A program made the position numbers and the translations under genes. From assembly GCA_013112545.1 (NCBI GenBank), contig JABFGJ010000010.1, positions 1-64,000 on the forward strand: a stretch of 64,000 nucleotides of DNA. The letters run 5' to 3'. Each line of letters starts with the position of its first letter. The stretch's first letter is position 1. The notes under the pieces were generated by a model. It was not told where the DNA came from, ran no database searches, and was given only the letters and a program-made list of their open reading frames with translations. Shown here piece after piece: positions 61,533-64,000 of the stretch. Source of the stretch: Bacteroidota bacterium (GTDB lineage: Bacteria; Bacteroidota; Bacteroidia; Flavobacteriales_E; Vicingaceae).

Positions 61533-61802
61533 ATGGCTGAAAATTCATCAGAAATTAGATACCTTAATCCACCTGCGATTGACGTAAAAAAAGAGAAGTA
61601 CTGTAGATTCAAAAAAAATAGAATCAAATACATTGATTATAAAGATCCTGACTTCTTATTACAATTTATAAATGAGCAAGGAAAATTATTACCAAGAAGA
61701 ATCACTGGTACTTCTTTGAAATATCAAAGAAAAGTTGCTCAAGCAGTTAAACGTTCACGTCACTTAGGCTTAATGCCTTATGTAGCTGACTTAATGAAAT
61801 AA
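61533..61802 (+). CDS. rpsR: 30S ribosomal protein S18
   Basis: The 89-residue S18 has KEKYCRFKKNRIKYIDYKDP and the signature LPRRITGTSLKYQRKVAQAV with RSRHLGLMPY. It sits between S6 and L9 genes as in most bacteria. Confidence 0.98.
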   Translation: MAENSSEIRYLNPPAIDVKKEKYCRFKKNRIKYIDYKDPDFLLQFINEQGKLLPRRITGTSLKYQRKVAQAVKRSRHLGLMPYVADLMK

Positions 61803-61814
61803 GGAGGACAAAAA

Positions 61815-62264
61815 ATGGAAATTATTTTAAGAGAAGACATCGAAAACCTAGGGTTTAAAGATGAGTTGGTAAATGTGAAAAACGGATTTGCTAGAAATTT
61901 TTTAGTTCCTCAAGGCAAAGCAATTGTTGCTACTGCTTCAGCTAAAAAAGTTTGGGAAGAAAACTTAAAGCAAAGAAGTCACAAAGAAGCAAAAGTTAAA
62001 GAAAGTGCTGAAAAAACTGCTAAAGCATTGAAAGATGCTAAAATCAGTGTTGGTGCTAAAGTTGGAGAAGCTGGAAAGAAAATTTTTGGTTCTGTAAATA
62101 CCATTCAATTGGCAGATGCAATCAATGCCTTAGGTCATGAAGTGGATAAGAAAACAATCAAGATTTTAGGCTCTCAAATTAAAGAACTTGGAACATACCA
62201 AGCAGAAATTAGATTGCATAGAGACATTACAGTTGCTATTGATTTTGAAGTTGTAGCTGAGTAA
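61815..62264 (+). CDS. rplI: 50S ribosomal protein L9
   Basis: The 149-residue L9 has an N-terminal globular domain (EIILREDIENLGFKDELV, GFARNFLVPQGKA), a long connecting helix (~45-80) and a C-terminal RNA-binding domain. An AAGGAGG purine stretch lies 8 nt before the ATG, unusual for this phylum where SD sequences are often absent. Confidence 0.98.
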   Translation: MEIILREDIENLGFKDELVNVKNGFARNFLVPQGKAIVATASAKKVWEENLKQRSHKEAKVKESAEKTAKALKDAKISVGAKVGEAGKKIFGSVNTIQLADAINALGHEVDKKTIKILGSQIKELGTYQAEIRLHRDITVAIDFEVVAE

Positions 62265-62283
62265 TATTAGATTAGATTAATTG

Positions 62284-62312
62284 AAAAAGCCTTGAGTTAT
62301 CAGGGCTTTTTT
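62284..62312 (+). terminator. terminator of the ribosomal protein operon
   Basis: AAAAAGCCTTGA (62284-62295), loop GTTA, and TCAGGGCTTTTTT form a stem with one G-U pair and a run of T. Confidence 0.9.
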
Positions 62313-62352
62313 TTGTGCTATACTTTTTAAGCTTTAGCGTTTTTTTAATGTA

Positions 62353-62405
62353 ATACCAATGTGAATACTAAGTTAGTCTATAATTTAGTATTCTTACTGT
62401 GGTAT
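62353..62405. repeat. two-tier inverted repeat
   Basis: ATACCA (62353-62358) pairs with 62400-62405, and inside it GAATACTAA (62363-62371) pairs with 62385-62393. It lies in a 380-bp gene-free gap with no other feature. It could be a relic of a mobile element end or a structured transcript. Confidence 0.6.
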
Positions 62406-62516
62406 ATGCCGATGAATACAATTAACAGTATAATGAGGAGACATCAGATATTAGACTGTATAATTGTTCATTTCGGTATAAACTTATCTCAGGAAGGTAC
62501 AAAGAAGAGTAAAATT

Positions 62517-62556
62517 TACAAACCCTCAGAGCGTTGAAACGCTCTGAGGGTTTGTA
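62517..62556. repeat. perfect 18-bp palindrome with TGAA loop
   Basis: TACAAACCCTCAGAGCGT (62517-62534) is perfectly complementary to 62539-62556 around the tetraloop TGAA. It is far more GC-rich than its surroundings and lacks a T-run, resembling REP-like palindromic repeats. Confidence 0.8.
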
Positions 62557-62565
62557 GAAAACCCC

Positions 62566-62595
62566 AAAAACCGCTAGCTAGTACTATCGGTTTTT
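62566..62595 (-). terminator. weak terminator candidate of the ABC permease gene
   Basis: AAAAACCG (62566-62573) pairs with CGGTTTTT (62588-62595) around a 14-nt loop. On the minus strand the hairpin ends in T5 about 100 bp after the permease stop. Confidence 0.4.
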
Positions 62596-62691
62596 ATCTA
62601 TTTTATAAATCTTAAAACTTTTGGGTGAGATCAGCGATAATAACAGATTGTATATACGCTAGGCTAAACTTGAGATAGCCACAAGAACTAT

Positions 62692-63933
62692 CTACTCATA
62701 TCTCAAAGCCTCTATTGGGTCTAAGTTCGAAGCTTTGTAAGCCGGATATATTCCCGAAAGTAAACCAACGATAAAACAAAGTGCTACGCCAAGTCCTATC
62801 CAATCCCAAGGGATGATAAATCCACTGCCCATAAACATTCCAATCATATTGCCAATTGCTATTCCCAATATAATTCCCAAAATTCCACCCAATTGACAAA
62901 TAATAATCGCTTCAATTAGAAACTGATTACGAATTATTTTTGCACTTGCTCCAATTGCTTTTCTAACTCCTATCTCTTGAGTTCGCTCGGTTACAGAAAC
63001 TAGCATGATATTCATTAAGCCAATGGCTGCACCTAACAGTGTAATTAATCCAATAACAGTAGCAAAAATGGTAACCATGCTTAAATTGTCAATCAGCATT
63101 TCGGACAAACTATCGCTTCTAGAAATTTCAAAACTATCTTCTTGACCTAGTTTATCACCTCGTATTGTTCTAAACATTCCAGTTGCTTCGCCTACTGCAC
63201 GGTCAATCTGTTCAGGACTGTCGGCCATTACATTAATTAAGAATGTGGGGTTTGCAGTAGAAAAATATTGCCTAGCATTGGTCAGCGGAATAAATGCGTT
63301 TTTGTCGGCGCTGTTACCCATAGAACTTCCCTTTTCGGCTAAAACGCCTATTACCTTGTATTTTCCGCTGCCTATAGATATGAGTTTATCAATTGGGTTT
63401 TGATTATTAGGAAACAAAGTTTTGGCAATTTCATGCCCGATAATTGCAGTGTGTGAACCAAATTGTATATCGTGTTCCGAAAAGTTCCTTCCTTTTTTTA
63501 ACTCATAACCAGAAGTAATTAAGTAGTTTTCATCTATGCCAAATACAAAAATGTTAGGATTTGTTTTTAGCGATTCAAATTTTAAAGTAGCTAAAGCAGA
63601 AGCCCTCGTTGAAACAGAACTTAGTGCAGGGAAATCGTAGCGTTTTTTAAAAGTAATAGCCTGATCGTAAGTAATACGAGGGAAAACCTTCTCTTTTTTT
63701 CCACGCTTGCCGACATGTATATTCATTCCTCTGTTTCTAATCGAGAAACTATTGGCGCCCATATTGCTGAAATTATCACTGATAGAACTTTTCATAGCAT
63801 CAATAGAAGTTAAAATGCCAACCAAGGCCATTATGCCAACTGCAATAATTAGCACAGTTAAGGTTGTTCTCAGCAATTGACTGCGAACAGACTTCAAGGC
63901 TTCTTTGATATTTTCTTTAATCAGATTAGTCAC
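62692..63933 (-). CDS. MacB/FtsX-type ABC transporter permease
   Basis: The 413-residue permease has one N-terminal membrane helix (~22-45), a MacB-type periplasmic domain (~50-255) and three C-terminal helices forming the FtsX domain (~285-405) with [15 protein letters not shown]. It would act with a separate ATPase and a periplasmic adaptor, not in the window, in export or envelope-stress functions. The start appears to be GTG at 63933, since no ATG lies before the first conserved residues. Confidence 0.92.
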   Translation of the reverse strand: MTNLIKENIKEALKSVRSQLLRTTLTVLIIAVGIMALVGILTSIDAMKSSISDNFSNMGANSFSIRNRGMNIHVGKRGKKEKVFPRITYDQAITFKKRYDFPALSSVSTRASALATLKFESLKTNPNIFVFGIDENYLITSGYELKKGRNFSEHDIQFGSHTAIIGHEIAKTLFPNNQNPIDKLISIGSGKYKVIGVLAEKGSSMGNSADKNAFIPLTNARQYFSTANPTFLINVMADSPEQIDRAVGEATGMFRTIRGDKLGQEDSFEISRSDSLSEMLIDNLSMVTIFATVIGLITLLGAAIGLMNIMLVSVTERTQEIGVRKAIGASAKIIRNQFLIEAIIICQLGGILGIILGIAIGNMIGMFMGSGFIIPWDWIGLGVALCFIVGLLSGIYPAYKASNLDPIEALRYE

Positions 63934-64000
63934 AACACAATGTTACTAAATGTGATGATAGTTCTTATTCAAAATTGGATAAACGGTTTACAAAAACAAG
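63934..64000. other. window edge, upstream of the ABC permease gene
   Basis: Sixty-seven bases with no recognised gene or promoter box; the operon may continue to the right. Confidence 0.4.

Overview
The window is AT-rich bacterial chromosome from a member of the Bacteroidota, most likely a Flavobacteriales-type organism. The evidence is PorX and several type IX secretion (T9SS) C-terminal sorting domains, a fused LpxC-FabZ, lipoproteins with acidic or lysine export tails behind the lipobox, TAnnTTTG -7 promoter boxes, and the conserved HD protein / porX / tsaE / alanine dehydrogenase gene order. Most of the window is housekeeping. The accessory content lies at 1-4.6 kb, 35.6-45.7 kb and 49-55 kb.

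Left end (1-4.8 kb): the 3' end of a group II intron (maturase C-terminus, domains V and VI), a lipoprotein, then a compact type II restriction-modification module (controller, endonuclease, adenine methylase). The module sits between two 115-119 bp imperfect direct repeats. Then 4.8-12.7 kb is a run of core genes (lpxH, thioredoxin-like lipoprotein, gatB, purine nucleoside phosphorylase, lpxK, Nif3-like, zinc-ribbon protein). At 12.8-16.4 kb are a DUF5723-like outer membrane protein and a partner lipoprotein. At 16.5-24 kb are rnhB and a surface-polysaccharide cluster (glycosyltransferase, methyltransferase, flippase, two Wzz-like proteins, O-antigen ligase/polymerase). At 24-31.9 kb are a SpoIIE-type phosphatase, an LpxD paralogue, efp, a lone ABC ATPase, lpxA, lpxC-fabZ, lpxD and an HD hydrolase. 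At 32-35.6 kb are porX, tsaE, alanine dehydrogenase and a small DUF4258-like protein.

The most unusual region is 35.6-45 kb. It holds four related secretion cassettes. A nearly constant 5' module (terminator, AT-rich spacer, a conserved 37-39 codon mini-ORF with an ACTC microsatellite, a long-range RNA stem whose sequence changes between copies while pairing is kept, and a lipoprotein signal peptide) is followed by strongly diverged surface lipoproteins. Two of these lipoproteins are translationally coupled to a T9SS cargo protein. The region looks like a constant launch module with variable secreted payload. Next to it, a small antitoxin/RelE-type toxin pair with a frameshifted toxin is inserted between two 73-bp direct repeats derived from the 3' end of a neighbouring gene.

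The right part (45.7-64 kb) holds murQ, a putative zinc aminopeptidase, a MarC-family protein, a 2102-residue multidomain T9SS adhesin-like protein with intragenic DNA repeats, an M16 protease lipoprotein, dnaX, the rpsF-rpsR-rplI operon and a MacB/FtsX-type ABC permease. All functions are inferred from sequence motifs read by eye; no database search was run.
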